A DNA stretch of 64,000 bases. Source: Oscillospiraceae bacterium (GTDB lineage Bacteria > Bacillota_A > Clostridia > Oscillospirales > WRJC01). Numbering within the stretch: position 1 is the first letter of the stretch; the number at the start of each line of letters is the position of its first letter. A program made the translations under genes and the position numbers. The stretch spans positions 30,239 to 94,238 of the forward strand of contig WRJC01000008.1 of the NCBI GenBank assembly GCA_009782405.1, in the 5' to 3' direction. Below the pieces are notes generated by a model, which was not told the origin of the DNA, did not search any database, and saw nothing but the letters and a program-made list of their open reading frames with translations. This document shows, one piece after another, positions 52,041-60,947 of the stretch.

Positions 52041-53462
52041 ATGAAAGGTTTTGCCATAAAATTCATAGCCGGGGTTTTGGCGGTATGCCTGCCCCTTTTC
52101 GTCGTGGCTGTTGCGGGGCTTTCCTTCGAGCCGCAATTCGGCGAAACGTTTTTGGGCGAGCTCGCGGCCAAAAACAACCGCCTTGAAATCATCGGCAAAC
52201 CCAAGATCGCGGTAGTGGGCGGCAGCAGCATCGCCTTCGGGTTAAACAGCGACATGCTTTCGGAAGAGCTCGGGATGCCGGTGGTCAACTTCGGGCTTTA
52301 TGCGACGCTGGGCACAAAACTCATGCTCGATCTCGCGCAGGCGAGCATAAAAAGCGGGGACATAATCGTCGTCGCGCCCGAACTCGACGGCCAGACGCTG
52401 TCGCTCTATTTCAACGCGGAGAGCGCCTGGCAAGCGTTTGACAGCGATATGTCTATGCTCAAAAACGCAAAATTTGAAAATTACGGCGCGCTCGCCGGAA
52501 ATTTTTGGGGCTATGCGATTTCAAAGCTGAAATACAAACGCTACGGCGGGCTCAAGCCCGAAGGGGTGTACAGCAAATCCTCTTTTAACGTAGACGGGGA
52601 CATCGTATATCCGCGCCCGCACAACATCATGCCGCTCGAATTTGGCCCGAACCACATGATAGACTTGGAACCGGCGATTTTAAGCGGGGATTTCGCAAAG
52701 TATTTGAACAAATTCGTGAAATTCGCGAAAGGCAAGGGAGCGGCGGTGTATTTCGATTTCCCGCCGATGAACCGCTTGGGAGTCTTGCAATACGGAGACG
52801 AAAACGCCATCTACGAATTTTACCGATCTTTGGCAAAAAATCTCGACTGCGAAATAATCGGGAACATAAACAGCTATATCCTCGACGAAAGATATTTTTT
52901 CGACAGCAACTACCATTTAAACGACAGCGGCGTTTTTGTAAGGACCGCGCTTTTGGCGGAGGACATAAAGCGGGCCTTGGGCGTCGCCGTCCCGGTGGCT
53001 ATAGCGCTGCCGCTTCCGCCCGAAAAGCCTCTCGAAGAATATGTTTCCGGCGAGGACGCATATTCGGAGTATTTTTTGTATGAGCCGTACGCCTCGGGGC
53101 TGATAATTGTGGGGGTTTCGGATGCGGGAAAGGGCATGGGAGAACTCACCGTGCCGCGCATGGCAGACGGAAAGCCGGTTCTGGCGGTCGGCGAAAGGGC
53201 GTTTGCGGGTTGCAATATGCTCGCAAAGGTCACAATAGGCGACAACATCGCCCAATTTTACGATTATGCGTTTGAAGGCTGCGAACGCCTGGAAATGATA
53301 ATGCTCAACATGACCGATGCCAGCGCAGTCGCGGTCGGAAACGACTTTTTGGGCGGCGCCAGGGAATCTTGCAGAATATATCTGCCCCGCGAGGCTTTCG
53401 GCAATTTCGCCGTCGATTATTTTTGGAGCAGATATTCAAGCAAAATGGACGTCGCGCCATGA
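52041..53462 (+). CDS. Membrane-anchored SGNH protein with C-terminal leucine-rich repeat
   Basis: A 473-residue protein with one N-terminal membrane helix (AIKFIAGVLAVCLPLFVVAVAG), then an SGNH-like catalytic domain. Its Ser is in VVGGSSIAFGLNSDMLS near residue 55 and its Asp/His in FFDSNYHLNDSG near residue 290. The C-terminal 130 residues hold a leucine-rich repeat (FAGCNMLAKVTIGDNIAQFYDYAFEGC). The domain order (SGNH then LRR) is the reverse of the gene at 48183. GGGGG precedes ATG 52041. It probably acts with the MBOAT protein as an AlgJ/AlgX/DltD-like acyl transfer partner. Confidence 0.8.
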   Translation: MKGFAIKFIAGVLAVCLPLFVVAVAGLSFEPQFGETFLGELAAKNNRLEIIGKPKIAVVGGSSIAFGLNSDMLSEELGMPVVNFGLYATLGTKLMLDLAQASIKSGDIIVVAPELDGQTLSLYFNAESAWQAFDSDMSMLKNAKFENYGALAGNFWGYAISKLKYKRYGGLKPEGVYSKSSFNVDGDIVYPRPHNIMPLEFGPNHMIDLEPAILSGDFAKYLNKFVKFAKGKGAAVYFDFPPMNRLGVLQYGDENAIYEFYRSLAKNLDCEIIGNINSYILDERYFFDSNYHLNDSGVFVRTALLAEDIKRALGVAVPVAIALPLPPEKPLEEYVSGEDAYSEYFLYEPYASGLIIVGVSDAGKGMGELTVPRMADGKPVLAVGERAFAGCNMLAKVTIGDNIAQFYDYAFEGCERLEMIMLNMTDASAVAVGNDFLGGARESCRIYLPREAFGNFAVDYFWSRYSSKMDVAP

Positions 53463-53487
53463 TATGGATTTTGCCGCATATAGACCG

Positions 53488-54276
53488 TCACCATTCAGCG
53501 ATATTCGGCCTTTTTTTGTACCACCAAACCTCGTTGTCATCGACAAACCTCGTCAAAACTTCGGAATAGTCTTTTGGCGGATCGTAGTCAATGAAATCCA
53601 AAACGGCTTTGACAAATTCGTTTTTGGATTCCTCCGTCAAATTGCTTATGAAGCAGTTTGCTTTTTCGACAATATCCTCCGGTTTGTTTTCTAAATTGCC
53701 TACCGTTTCCAGCAATGCCTTGTGGCACGGAAACAACACTTCGTTGTTTTGCAGAATCAGCCTCAACCCGAACAAAACGATGTCGGAAGCGGCTTTTATG
53801 CGCAGATACGCGTTGTTTTCCGAACTTCCCCAAAAGTATCCGCAGCTCAGGCTGAACGCGCTGTAAAATGACAGCATTTTGTCATTTTTTTCCTGTTTTT
53901 GAAAAACCGGTATTTTTTCGATGAGTTCCGCCACCTTTTTGTTTTCGCCAAATACGCATTTAGATGATTTGAATGCGTTTCGCGACGGTTCGCTCCCTCT
54001 CTCCGCAAGGGCTTCGAGATATTCTATCGTGGTGTATTTTATGTCAAAATACCCTTTTTCATACGTGCAATAACCGTAAATACATTCAGATAATCTGTTT
54101 TCCTGTTCAAGCGCGGCATATTTCGCATCGGTCACAACGACGATGGCATCTATGTCCGAATCAATGCGTTCGCAGCCTTTCGCTATCGATCCGCCCAATA
54201 TCACCGAAACGACATCGACGTCGTTTTTGAAATAATCCACCAAATTTTCCAAAGATTTTTTATGATGCCCAAACAT
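53488..54276 (-). CDS. Nucleotidyltransferase of the MNT fold
   Basis: A 262-residue protein. The N-terminal 100 residues are a nucleotidyltransferase: VILGGSIAKG followed by RIDSDIDAIVV supplies the GS motif and the DxD metal ligands. The C-terminal two thirds is helical with no recognised family. It could be an antitoxin-like MNT, an adenylyltransferase or an aminoglycoside-modifying-type enzyme; no HEPN toxin partner is near. ATG 54276 has AAGGTG upstream; a longer frame through the next gene is rejected. It lies at the end of the leftward catabolic group. Confidence 0.72.
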   Translation of the reverse strand: MFGHHKKSLENLVDYFKNDVDVVSVILGGSIAKGCERIDSDIDAIVVVTDAKYAALEQENRLSECIYGYCTYEKGYFDIKYTTIEYLEALAERGSEPSRNAFKSSKCVFGENKKVAELIEKIPVFQKQEKNDKMLSFYSAFSLSCGYFWGSSENNAYLRIKAASDIVLFGLRLILQNNEVLFPCHKALLETVGNLENKPEDIVEKANCFISNLTEESKNEFVKAVLDFIDYDPPKDYSEVLTRFVDDNEVWWYKKRPNIAEW

Positions 54277-54302
54277 TGCGCACACACCTTCATAAATAAT
54301 TT

Positions 54303-55367
54303 TTAAATTCCGGGAAGCCACATTGTGGAATACTTTTCCAGAGCCTGCGCAAGCGCCTCCACGTTTTTTATCGGGGTAGGGGGGTACAACCCGCAGATGA
54401 ACATCAGCCCGCCTTTGGGAGAGCCGAGTTTTTCCATTTCCTCGCGGATCAGATCGTCTATGTCGCCGGGGGTCCCGTATGGGATCACCGATTGCCTGTC
54501 TATGTCGAGCCTTATGCATGCTTTGCCCTTTATGCGCCGCGCCAGCTCGTCGATTCCGTTGCACAGATCCTGCGGGTTGACCACATCCACGCCCGCTTCG
54601 ATCTGGTCTTCGAGTATGTCGAGCGTTTTTCCGTCGCTGTGCAGCCCGACATACATCCCCGCCTTTTTGCACGGCTGCATGAGCGCCGAATATGCCGGCT
54701 TTATCCATTTCCTGAATGTTTCGGGCCCCACTATCGTTCCGGTTTGGGTGCCGAGGTCTTCGGCGAATTCCATATAGTCGCTGCCGCGCCTTATGTGGTG
54801 ATTAACCAGTTTCATGTTGTAGTCCACGATCATGCCGTATATGCGTCGCAGATTTTCGTGCGCGCTTTCATCGGAATAATCGAGCATGGCGTTGTCAAAT
54901 CCCCGGAGATACGTGTGCCTTAAAAACAAAAACCCGTGCTCCGTTCCGCCCGAAACGATTTCCCCGCGCATCTTTGCCGCTTCCACGCTCTTTATTTCAT
55001 TTTCCCATTCCTTTTCGCTCAATTCGGGCACGGGCGAGGCGGGCGGCACAAACGAGCCGAGTTTTGATATGTCTTCGAGGGGGTGGCCGATGACCGCCCC
55101 GTCCATGTACCTGAGCGGATAATGCCATTTGCAGCCCCAGGCGTCAGTCACATAATTTTCGTCGAGCGTTTCGGTGGAAAAAGACATATTGGCGTAATCG
55201 GCGCCGCCTTTTTTGTAACCCCTGAAAGCCTTCGGGTGCTTCAAGACGACCTCTTCGAGCTCGCCCTTGTACACCGCCCACATCGCGGGGTTTATATGGA
55301 TGTCGTAATGCAGCCATTGGGGGTTGTTGAAAGTTATTGTGCGCAAAAAATTTTCGCGGTGATTCAT
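54303..55367 (-). CDS. URO-D-like protein 3
   Basis: A 354-residue TIM-barrel protein of the uroporphyrinogen decarboxylase superfamily. Features are GDYDIHI-like start (WLHYDIHINPAMW), WGCKWHYPLRYMDG, DYMEFAEDLGTQTG, VGLHSDGKTLDIL (His/Asp segment), VDVVNPQD and LMFICGLYPPTPIKN. TGGAGG precedes ATG 55367; a longer in-frame start at 55412 is less likely. It is co-transcribed with the tandem metallo-hydrolase and the sugar-isomerase-like gene, which again places this family in sugar catabolism. Confidence 0.75.
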   Translation of the reverse strand: MNHRENFLRTITFNNPQWLHYDIHINPAMWAVYKGELEEVVLKHPKAFRGYKKGGADYANMSFSTETLDENYVTDAWGCKWHYPLRYMDGAVIGHPLEDISKLGSFVPPASPVPELSEKEWENEIKSVEAAKMRGEIVSGGTEHGFLFLRHTYLRGFDNAMLDYSDESAHENLRRIYGMIVDYNMKLVNHHIRRGSDYMEFAEDLGTQTGTIVGPETFRKWIKPAYSALMQPCKKAGMYVGLHSDGKTLDILEDQIEAGVDVVNPQDLCNGIDELARRIKGKACIRLDIDRQSVIPYGTPGDIDDLIREEMEKLGSPKGGLMFICGLYPPTPIKNVEALAQALEKYSTMWLPGI

Positions 55368-55418
55368 CGATTTTTTTCCTCCAAACAATTCATTAGAAAT
55401 TTCACTTGCCATTTGCCC

Positions 55419-57317
55419 TTAAAGCCCGTAGCCGGATTTGAACCCGGCGCCTTCGACGCATATCACGTGGTCGAACAATTCGCCGAAATCCACTCCGTCG
55501 CGCCGTATATCCGCCGTGACGGGGTAAATCCCGGGCGGGACAGGCTTTTCGGCCCGGACATAAAATGCGAGAGTCAGGCGCCCGCCCGCCTGCAGCGTCG
55601 CGTCGAAGCCATTTTCAAAACAGCGAAATCCTTCGGGCAGGCAAATGCAGCCTTGAAATCTGGCGGGACTTTCGCTGTTGTTTCGCAATTTGACCCGGAC
55701 AAAACAGCCGCGCTCGCCTTTTGCGATGATCTGCCCTTCCGGCGTCGCCCAAAACGGGTCGGCATACCACTCATATTCCGTTTCCGGCGAAAATTCGCGC
55801 AATTTTTCGATCAAATCCAAAGCGAAGCGTTCCAAACGCAAAATCTGCGGCATCGGCTTGTCTATTATATGCGAATGGCCGCACATCAGGCGGTCGGGCC
55901 CAAGCTCCTTTAAAACCCGCGCACATTTTAGATATCCTTCTTTTTCGGGCAAGGCGCGGTTGTTTACGGCGAAGCAGTCGTGGCCGCTGACAGCTTCGTT
56001 GGGCGAATAATATATATTGTCGCCTGTAAAGGCAAGCCTCAGGCCGTCAAGCTCCATATAAAAACCGCAGCCCATGTCCGTTTGCCCGGGAAGATGGAAC
56101 GCTTTTATTTCGTGGTTGGCAATGGCGAAAATTTCCCCATCGGACAAAACCCGGTCCACCGCCGTGTGCGGCATTTTTGTTTCGAAAAAGCTCATGCCCG
56201 AATTTTCGCCGCGGTCGTAATAAGGCAAAGTCGCAGGAAACTTATAGCAAAACGGGTTTTCGACCACATCAGCCATGTTTTCATATACCCAGAGTTCAGC
56301 GCCGAAATTTTTGCGCATTTCGTCGTAGTTCAGCAAATGGTCGCCGTGGTAATGCGAAAGCAGGACGCATCTGTATTTTATTATGCCATATCTCTTTGCC
56401 AACGTTTCCATCATTTCCGAAAAGGGCGGCAGATTGCCCGAACCGCTGTAGCCGTTCGCCCAGCAATCGACCAAAAACGCCGTATGGTCTTCGCAGATGA
56501 CTATATAAAGATTCGAATAGTTTTTGTGGACGCGCAGCAGATTCGGCGATATTTCGTCGACGCCCTCCACGCCGGCGGGCTTGGTCAAAAAACCGGAATC
56601 TATTGATTTCGAATCGAAACTTTGCGTTTCATTTCCCGAAGCCATGTAGTCGCGGAGCAGAAAATGCGCGAAATCGTCCAAGCGATCGGCAAATTTGGCC
56701 AATTCGCCCGTGCCGCCCAAAATCGGCCCGCTGCGGTCCGGCAGCAATATGTCCGGCTTGCATGCCGTCAAAAGCCTGAGCGATTTTACCGTTTCAAACA
56801 GGCCGTTCATATAACCGTAATCCCACTCGCAGTCATACAGGTTCGGCAGCTTTCCCCCCTGATAGATGAGCCCGCCGGTAAATGCGTATCTGACGCCGCC
56901 CGAATCTAAAAGATAGACGGTGTGCGACGGCGAATGGCCGGGCGCGCCGATTGCGGCGAGGGGCGCAATGCTGCAATTTTCGCCTTTGGACACTTTTGAA
57001 GGCTGCCGTATCGGAGGCCTGACATAAGGAGTGCCAAGGCTTTCGTAGACAAGCCCGTATTTTTTCCAATAACCGGAAATGTCGGACAATATCCCGTATT
57101 CATCGCCAAACGCCACGATTTCCCGGTCGAACAGCCACAAATCCGCGCAGTTTTCGCGATGGGCGTGCGTGAGCAACACCCTGCTGATGTCCGCGCCATT
57201 CAATGCTTTTTGCATTTTGTCGTGCCTTCCGTAATCGACGAGAATGTTTTCGCCATTTATGCCTATCAAATAACTGTTGCAAAATCCCCCGTCGATCGTC
57301 TTTATTTCCGCATCCAT
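55419..57317 (-). CDS. Tandem metallo-beta-lactamase-fold hydrolase
   Basis: A 632-residue protein with two MBL-fold units. The first (residues 1-200) has LLTHAHRENCADLW in place of the HxHxDH motif, so its metal site is degenerate. The second (about 250-480) has the intact LLSHYHGDHLLNYDE and later HLPGQTDMGCGF and FTGDNIYY. The C-terminal 130 residues form a beta domain (VRVKLRNNSES...GIYPVTADIRRDGVDF). No signal peptide. Probably a hydrolase acting on a sugar lactone or ester, but the substrate is unknown. AAAGGGGTG precedes ATG 57317. Confidence 0.82.
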   Translation of the reverse strand: MDAEIKTIDGGFCNSYLIGINGENILVDYGRHDKMQKALNGADISRVLLTHAHRENCADLWLFDREIVAFGDEYGILSDISGYWKKYGLVYESLGTPYVRPPIRQPSKVSKGENCSIAPLAAIGAPGHSPSHTVYLLDSGGVRYAFTGGLIYQGGKLPNLYDCEWDYGYMNGLFETVKSLRLLTACKPDILLPDRSGPILGGTGELAKFADRLDDFAHFLLRDYMASGNETQSFDSKSIDSGFLTKPAGVEGVDEISPNLLRVHKNYSNLYIVICEDHTAFLVDCWANGYSGSGNLPPFSEMMETLAKRYGIIKYRCVLLSHYHGDHLLNYDEMRKNFGAELWVYENMADVVENPFCYKFPATLPYYDRGENSGMSFFETKMPHTAVDRVLSDGEIFAIANHEIKAFHLPGQTDMGCGFYMELDGLRLAFTGDNIYYSPNEAVSGHDCFAVNNRALPEKEGYLKCARVLKELGPDRLMCGHSHIIDKPMPQILRLERFALDLIEKLREFSPETEYEWYADPFWATPEGQIIAKGERGCFVRVKLRNNSESPARFQGCICLPEGFRCFENGFDATLQAGGRLTLAFYVRAEKPVPPGIYPVTADIRRDGVDFGELFDHVICVEGAGFKSGYGL

Positions 57318-57318
57318 T

Positions 57319-58209
57319 CTATTTCACCCCTTTATTTTCACTTGCCAAGATGTTTTCAATCAACCCATATGCGCGCGCTATTTTTCCCTCGTCATAAATT
57401 CCGTGCAGCAGCATGTCGCCTTTATAGCCATATTGGCCGAGCAGTTCGAAAAACAGCCCGAAATCGACGATCCCTTCGCCCGTCGGGCAAAATTTTATCC
57501 CCTCCGACTCTGCTATGTCCTTGCCGTGGGCGATCACGGCCTCGCCGCCGAAAAGCTCAAAAGCATGGCGCATGATGCCATGGACGTTTTCTTTTTTTGC
57601 CTTGCCTGCGGGAAACAGGTTCGCGCAGTCCATGATCATCTTTATATTCGGCGAATTGGTTTCATCCATCATTTTCCGCGCCTTCTCGGGGCTGTTGACG
57701 ATATTTGCCATTTCGGTTTCGACAGCTGCGACAATGCCGTGGCTTTCGGCGATTTTCGCGGCTTTTTTCATGGTGCCGATCATCGCCTCCCACGCTTCTT
57801 TGGTGTCGTTGTCTTTGTGGAAAGTCCACAAATGGCTCTCGCAGCGCGTCCCGCTGCAAAGCGAAACCATGCCGCAGCCGAGTTGTTTTGCGGATTTTGC
57901 GAGCAGCTCGAAGCGTTTTATGCCCTCGCCGCGCACCAGCGCGTCGGGGTGCGCCATGTTGAAAGTGCCGCTGCATACCGTTATGGGGACATCGTGCCTT
58001 TTTGATGCCCCGGCGATTACGCAGATGGCGCAATCGCTGATTTCTCCCGGTATTTCGTATTGCCCGTTTGATGCATATTCCATTTCGCTGACTGAGGAAA
58101 AACTCAATTGCGCGGCGCCAAAGCCGAAACGCTTTATTTTGGCGAACAACGCCTCTGCGGGCATCGGCCCGGATTTTGTGAATTCCGATGTGAGCACGCC
58201 GATTTTCAC
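57319..58209 (-). CDS. Sugar phosphate isomerase/epimerase (xylose isomerase-like TIM barrel)
   Basis: A 296-residue AP-endonuclease-2-like TIM barrel protein. The N-terminal strand is MKIGVLTSEFT; later TVCSGTFNMAHPD, AAVETEMAN, MIMDCANLFPAG and IAHGKDIAES carry the metal-binding Glu/Asp/His pattern of this family. GTG 58209 with GGAGG is the start. It heads a leftward operon of four genes ending in the nucleotidyltransferase. Its likely role is interconversion of a keto- and aldo-sugar; exact substrate unknown. Confidence 0.82.
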   Translation of the reverse strand: MKIGVLTSEFTKSGPMPAEALFAKIKRFGFGAAQLSFSSVSEMEYASNGQYEIPGEISDCAICVIAGASKRHDVPITVCSGTFNMAHPDALVRGEGIKRFELLAKSAKQLGCGMVSLCSGTRCESHLWTFHKDNDTKEAWEAMIGTMKKAAKIAESHGIVAAVETEMANIVNSPEKARKMMDETNSPNIKMIMDCANLFPAGKAKKENVHGIMRHAFELFGGEAVIAHGKDIAESEGIKFCPTGEGIVDFGLFFELLGQYGYKGDMLLHGIYDEGKIARAYGLIENILASENKGVK

Positions 58210-58251
58210 TTTGCAATCGCCTCCAATATGCTGTTTTTGCTTGTACCTGCT

Positions 58252-58280
58252 ATAATACCACTATTTGATGCGTTTGTCAA
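58252..58280 (-). promoter_or_regulatory. Sigma-A promoter of the leftward catabolic operon
   Basis: Minus-strand TTGACA (58280-58275), 17-bp spacer, TATTAT (58257-58252), preceded by TGG. Confidence 0.8.
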
Positions 58281-58338
58281 CAGCGACGGAAAAATTTTCA
58301 GATCCCCAAAAAATTACGCCCATGTCGGCTTGAAACCC

Positions 58339-58367
58339 TTGACAAATCGCTCCGTTTGGGATATAAT
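58339..58367 (+). promoter_or_regulatory. Sigma-A promoter of nadB
   Basis: TTGACA at 58339-58344, 17-bp spacer, TATAAT at 58362-58367; consensus match. Transcription should start near 58374. Confidence 0.87.
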
Positions 58368-58417
58368 GGGAAAAAGCGTCAAAAATAACCCAAAACTGAA
58401 AGCGGATCTGGTGAAAT

Positions 58418-60016
58418 ATGCAAAAAACGACGGTGCGGCCAAACGAATACAGGCGATATGCCGGCAATGCCATTAATATATCAAGCAATTCAAACGAATT
58501 TGACGCAGTCATAATCGGCTGCGGCATAGCGGCGATCTATGCGGCGCTGCACATGGACAAAAGCAAAAAAATAGCGCTGATAAACAAAGGCGAAATAAAG
58601 TCCGGCAGCTCCTATTACGCCCAGGGCGGCATAGCGGCGGTCATGTCGAAAAGCGACAGCTACGATCTGCACATTGAAGACACGATAAACGCGGGGGCGG
58701 GGCTGTGCGATCTCGAAGCTGTCAAGGTTTTGGTGAAAGAGGGGCCGGAAAACATCCGCGAGCTTGTGGAATTGAATGTTCCCTTCGACGTGAATTCCGA
58801 AGGCGAGCTGGTGACCACGCGGGAGGGCGGCCACAGGGAGCGGCGCATCGTCCATTGCGGCGGCGACGCCACGGGCAGGGAAACCACGCAGCGGCTGTAT
58901 CAGATTGCCTGCGGCAGGGAAAACATAAAATTCTTCTTCAACGCATTTTTTTCGGATATAGCCAAAAACGAAGATACCGGCGAAGTTGCGGGGGTCATCT
59001 TGCAAATGGAGGGCAAAAACGCCGTTTTCGAAACCGAAAACGCGATAATCGCGACGGGCGGAATAGGGCAGATTTACAGCTACACCACAAACCCAAAAGG
59101 CGCGCTCGGCGACGGGATCGCGGCCGCATACAGGGCAGGGGCGCAAATTGAGAGCATGGAGATGGTGCAATTCCACCCCACCACGCTGATTCCGCATTAC
59201 GAAACAGACAGGCTTTTTCTGATTTCGGAAGCGGTTCGGGGCGAGGGCGGCATACTGCGAAACAGGATGGGCGAAGCGTTCATGAGCGGCATTCACCCGA
59301 TGGCCGACCTTGCGCCCAGGGACATCGTGACCCGGGCGATATACAGGGAAATGCAAAAAACCGGAGACAACTGGGTGTTCATCGACGCGGGCAGCATGAC
59401 AAAAGAGTTTTTTGCCGCGAGGTTTCCCACCATATACGGCGAATGCGTGAAATTTGGCATAGATGTGCCCATCGATTTCATCCCGGTGCGCCCCGCGCAG
59501 CATTATCACATGGGCGGGATAAAAACCGATTTGGACGGAAAAACCAATATACCCGGGCTTTACGCCTGCGGCGAGGCGGCGAGCACGGGGATACACGGGG
59601 CAAACAGGCTCGCCTCCAATTCCGTTTTGGAATGCTTGGTTTTCGGGAAGCGTTGCGCGCTTCACATAAACGGAAAAGTCGCCGCTCACAAAGGCGCATG
59701 GGGCAAAAAAGCGATCAATTCGATAAATGCGCAAAATCGGTTGTTTGGCCGCGAAATGGATACCCACCAAATAGAAGGATTCGCCAAAGAGATAAAAAAC
59801 ATCATGAGCCTTTATGTGGGCGCGGTGAGGCGAATCGACAAAATGCTGTACGCGCTCGAAAGGATCAACAAAATCATGGGATATATAGACAAAACGGATA
59901 TTTCGTCCCAAAATGGGGCTGAAATTTACAATATGGCGCAAACCGCGCAAATGGTCGTGGAATCCGCCCTCGAGCAAAAAGAAAACATAGGCGCGCATTT
60001 CGTCGAAGAAGCTTGA
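58418..60016 (+). CDS. nadB: L-aspartate oxidase
   Basis: A 532-residue flavoprotein making iminoaspartate for NAD synthesis. The FAD motif VIIGCGIAAIYAAL is near residue 30, SSYYAQGGIAAV at about 65, and ATGGIGQIYSYTTNPKG at about 215; the succinate-dehydrogenase-like active site has HPTTLIPH and DLAPRDIVTRAI. Good promoter upstream, TTGACA-N17-TATAAT. The first 25 residues before the flavin fold are unusual in sequence. nadC follows; nadA is not between them or elsewhere in the window. Confidence 0.96.
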   Translation: MQKTTVRPNEYRRYAGNAINISSNSNEFDAVIIGCGIAAIYAALHMDKSKKIALINKGEIKSGSSYYAQGGIAAVMSKSDSYDLHIEDTINAGAGLCDLEAVKVLVKEGPENIRELVELNVPFDVNSEGELVTTREGGHRERRIVHCGGDATGRETTQRLYQIACGRENIKFFFNAFFSDIAKNEDTGEVAGVILQMEGKNAVFETENAIIATGGIGQIYSYTTNPKGALGDGIAAAYRAGAQIESMEMVQFHPTTLIPHYETDRLFLISEAVRGEGGILRNRMGEAFMSGIHPMADLAPRDIVTRAIYREMQKTGDNWVFIDAGSMTKEFFAARFPTIYGECVKFGIDVPIDFIPVRPAQHYHMGGIKTDLDGKTNIPGLYACGEAASTGIHGANRLASNSVLECLVFGKRCALHINGKVAAHKGAWGKKAINSINAQNRLFGREMDTHQIEGFAKEIKNIMSLYVGAVRRIDKMLYALERINKIMGYIDKTDISSQNGAEIYNMAQTAQMVVESALEQKENIGAHFVEEA

Positions 60017-60088
60017 TAGTTTTCAGTTATCAGCGGAGCGAGTTTTCAGTCAAAGTTAGTTTTTACTGACAACTGACAACTAAAAACG
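60017..60088. repeat. Hairpin repeat between nadB and nadC
   Basis: A left arm TAGTTTTCAGTTATCAG and a right arm CTGACAACTGACAACTAAAAAC can pair imperfectly. The right arm shares CTGACAACTGACAACT with the repeat at 30263-30278, so these are two copies of one element class. Confidence 0.6.
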
Positions 60089-60100
60089 AGGAGAAAAAAC

Positions 60101-60943
60101 ATGAACATAAGCGATATTGCCGTAAACGAAATAATATCGAACGCCCTCAAAGAGGACATGGGAACAGGCGACATAACCACAAACGCCACGATTTCCGAAG
60201 GCGCGATGGCCAAGGGCCGTTTCATCGCGAAAGAGGACGGGATAATCTGCGGGCTTTGGGTTTGCCAAAGAGTTTTTGAAACATTGGACAAAAACGCAAA
60301 ATTCACCGCGCTCAAAAAAGAGGGCGAAGCGGCCAAAAACGGCGAGACAATCGCCGAAATTTCGGGCAGCGCAAAAAATCTGCTGACAGCGGAGCGAACC
60401 GCTTTGAACTTGCTCCAAAAAATGTCGGGAATCGCCACAAAAACCGCCGCTGCCGTAGCGCAAATCTCGGGCGCGAAGGCAAAAATCGCCGACACGCGCA
60501 AAACCACCCCGGGCTTGCGCCTGCTTGAAAAATACGCCGTTTTGGCCGGAGGCGGCACGAACCACAGGTTCAATCTGTCCGACGGGATATTGATAAAAGA
60601 CAACCACATAGCCGCCGCCGGAAGCATAGCCGCCGCTGTCGGGCTGGCTAAGGCAAATGCACCCCATACGCTAAAAATCGAAGTGGAATGCGAAACCCTC
60701 GCTGATGTAAAAGAGGCGCTCGATGCCGGGGCCGATATAATCATGCTCGATAACATGACAAATGCCGACATGAAAAAAGCGGTGGAACTTATCGGCGGCA
60801 GGGCGATCGTGGAGGCCTCCGGCAACATGGGCGACAAGGATCTGCTCGAAGCGGCCATGACCGGAGTGGACATAATCTCCGTGGGCGCGCTCACCCATTC
60901 GGCAAAGAACTTGGACATAAGCCTGAAATTACGTGTTGAATAA
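60101..60943 (+). CDS. nadC: Nicotinate-nucleotide diphosphorylase (quinolinate phosphoribosyltransferase)
   Basis: A 280-residue enzyme joining quinolinate and PRPP. The N-terminal ALKEDMGTGDITTNAT motif, RTALNLLQKMSGIAT in the middle, KIADTRKTTPGLR near residue 130, the LIKDNHIAAAG segment and LEVECETLADVKEALDAG-like helix are all characteristic. AGGAG precedes ATG 60101, after the repeat. The stop lies five bases before the LTA-synthase-like gene. Confidence 0.97.
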   Translation: MNISDIAVNEIISNALKEDMGTGDITTNATISEGAMAKGRFIAKEDGIICGLWVCQRVFETLDKNAKFTALKKEGEAAKNGETIAEISGSAKNLLTAERTALNLLQKMSGIATKTAAAVAQISGAKAKIADTRKTTPGLRLLEKYAVLAGGGTNHRFNLSDGILIKDNHIAAAGSIAAAVGLAKANAPHTLKIEVECETLADVKEALDAGADIIMLDNMTNADMKKAVELIGGRAIVEASGNMGDKDLLEAAMTGVDIISVGALTHSAKNLDISLKLRVE

Positions 60944-60947
60944 ATTT

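Noticed and set aside
54277..54708. N-terminal extension of the nucleotidyltransferase
   Set aside because: It overlaps the URO-D-like gene on the same strand in another frame and has a non-protein-like, Arg-rich sequence.
58490..59998. A 502-codon minus-strand frame opposite nadB, and similar long antisense frames at 978-2180, 5188-6405 and 7336-8577
   Set aside because: They lie opposite well-recognised genes, have no ribosome sites or family motifs, and reflect codon bias of the true strand.
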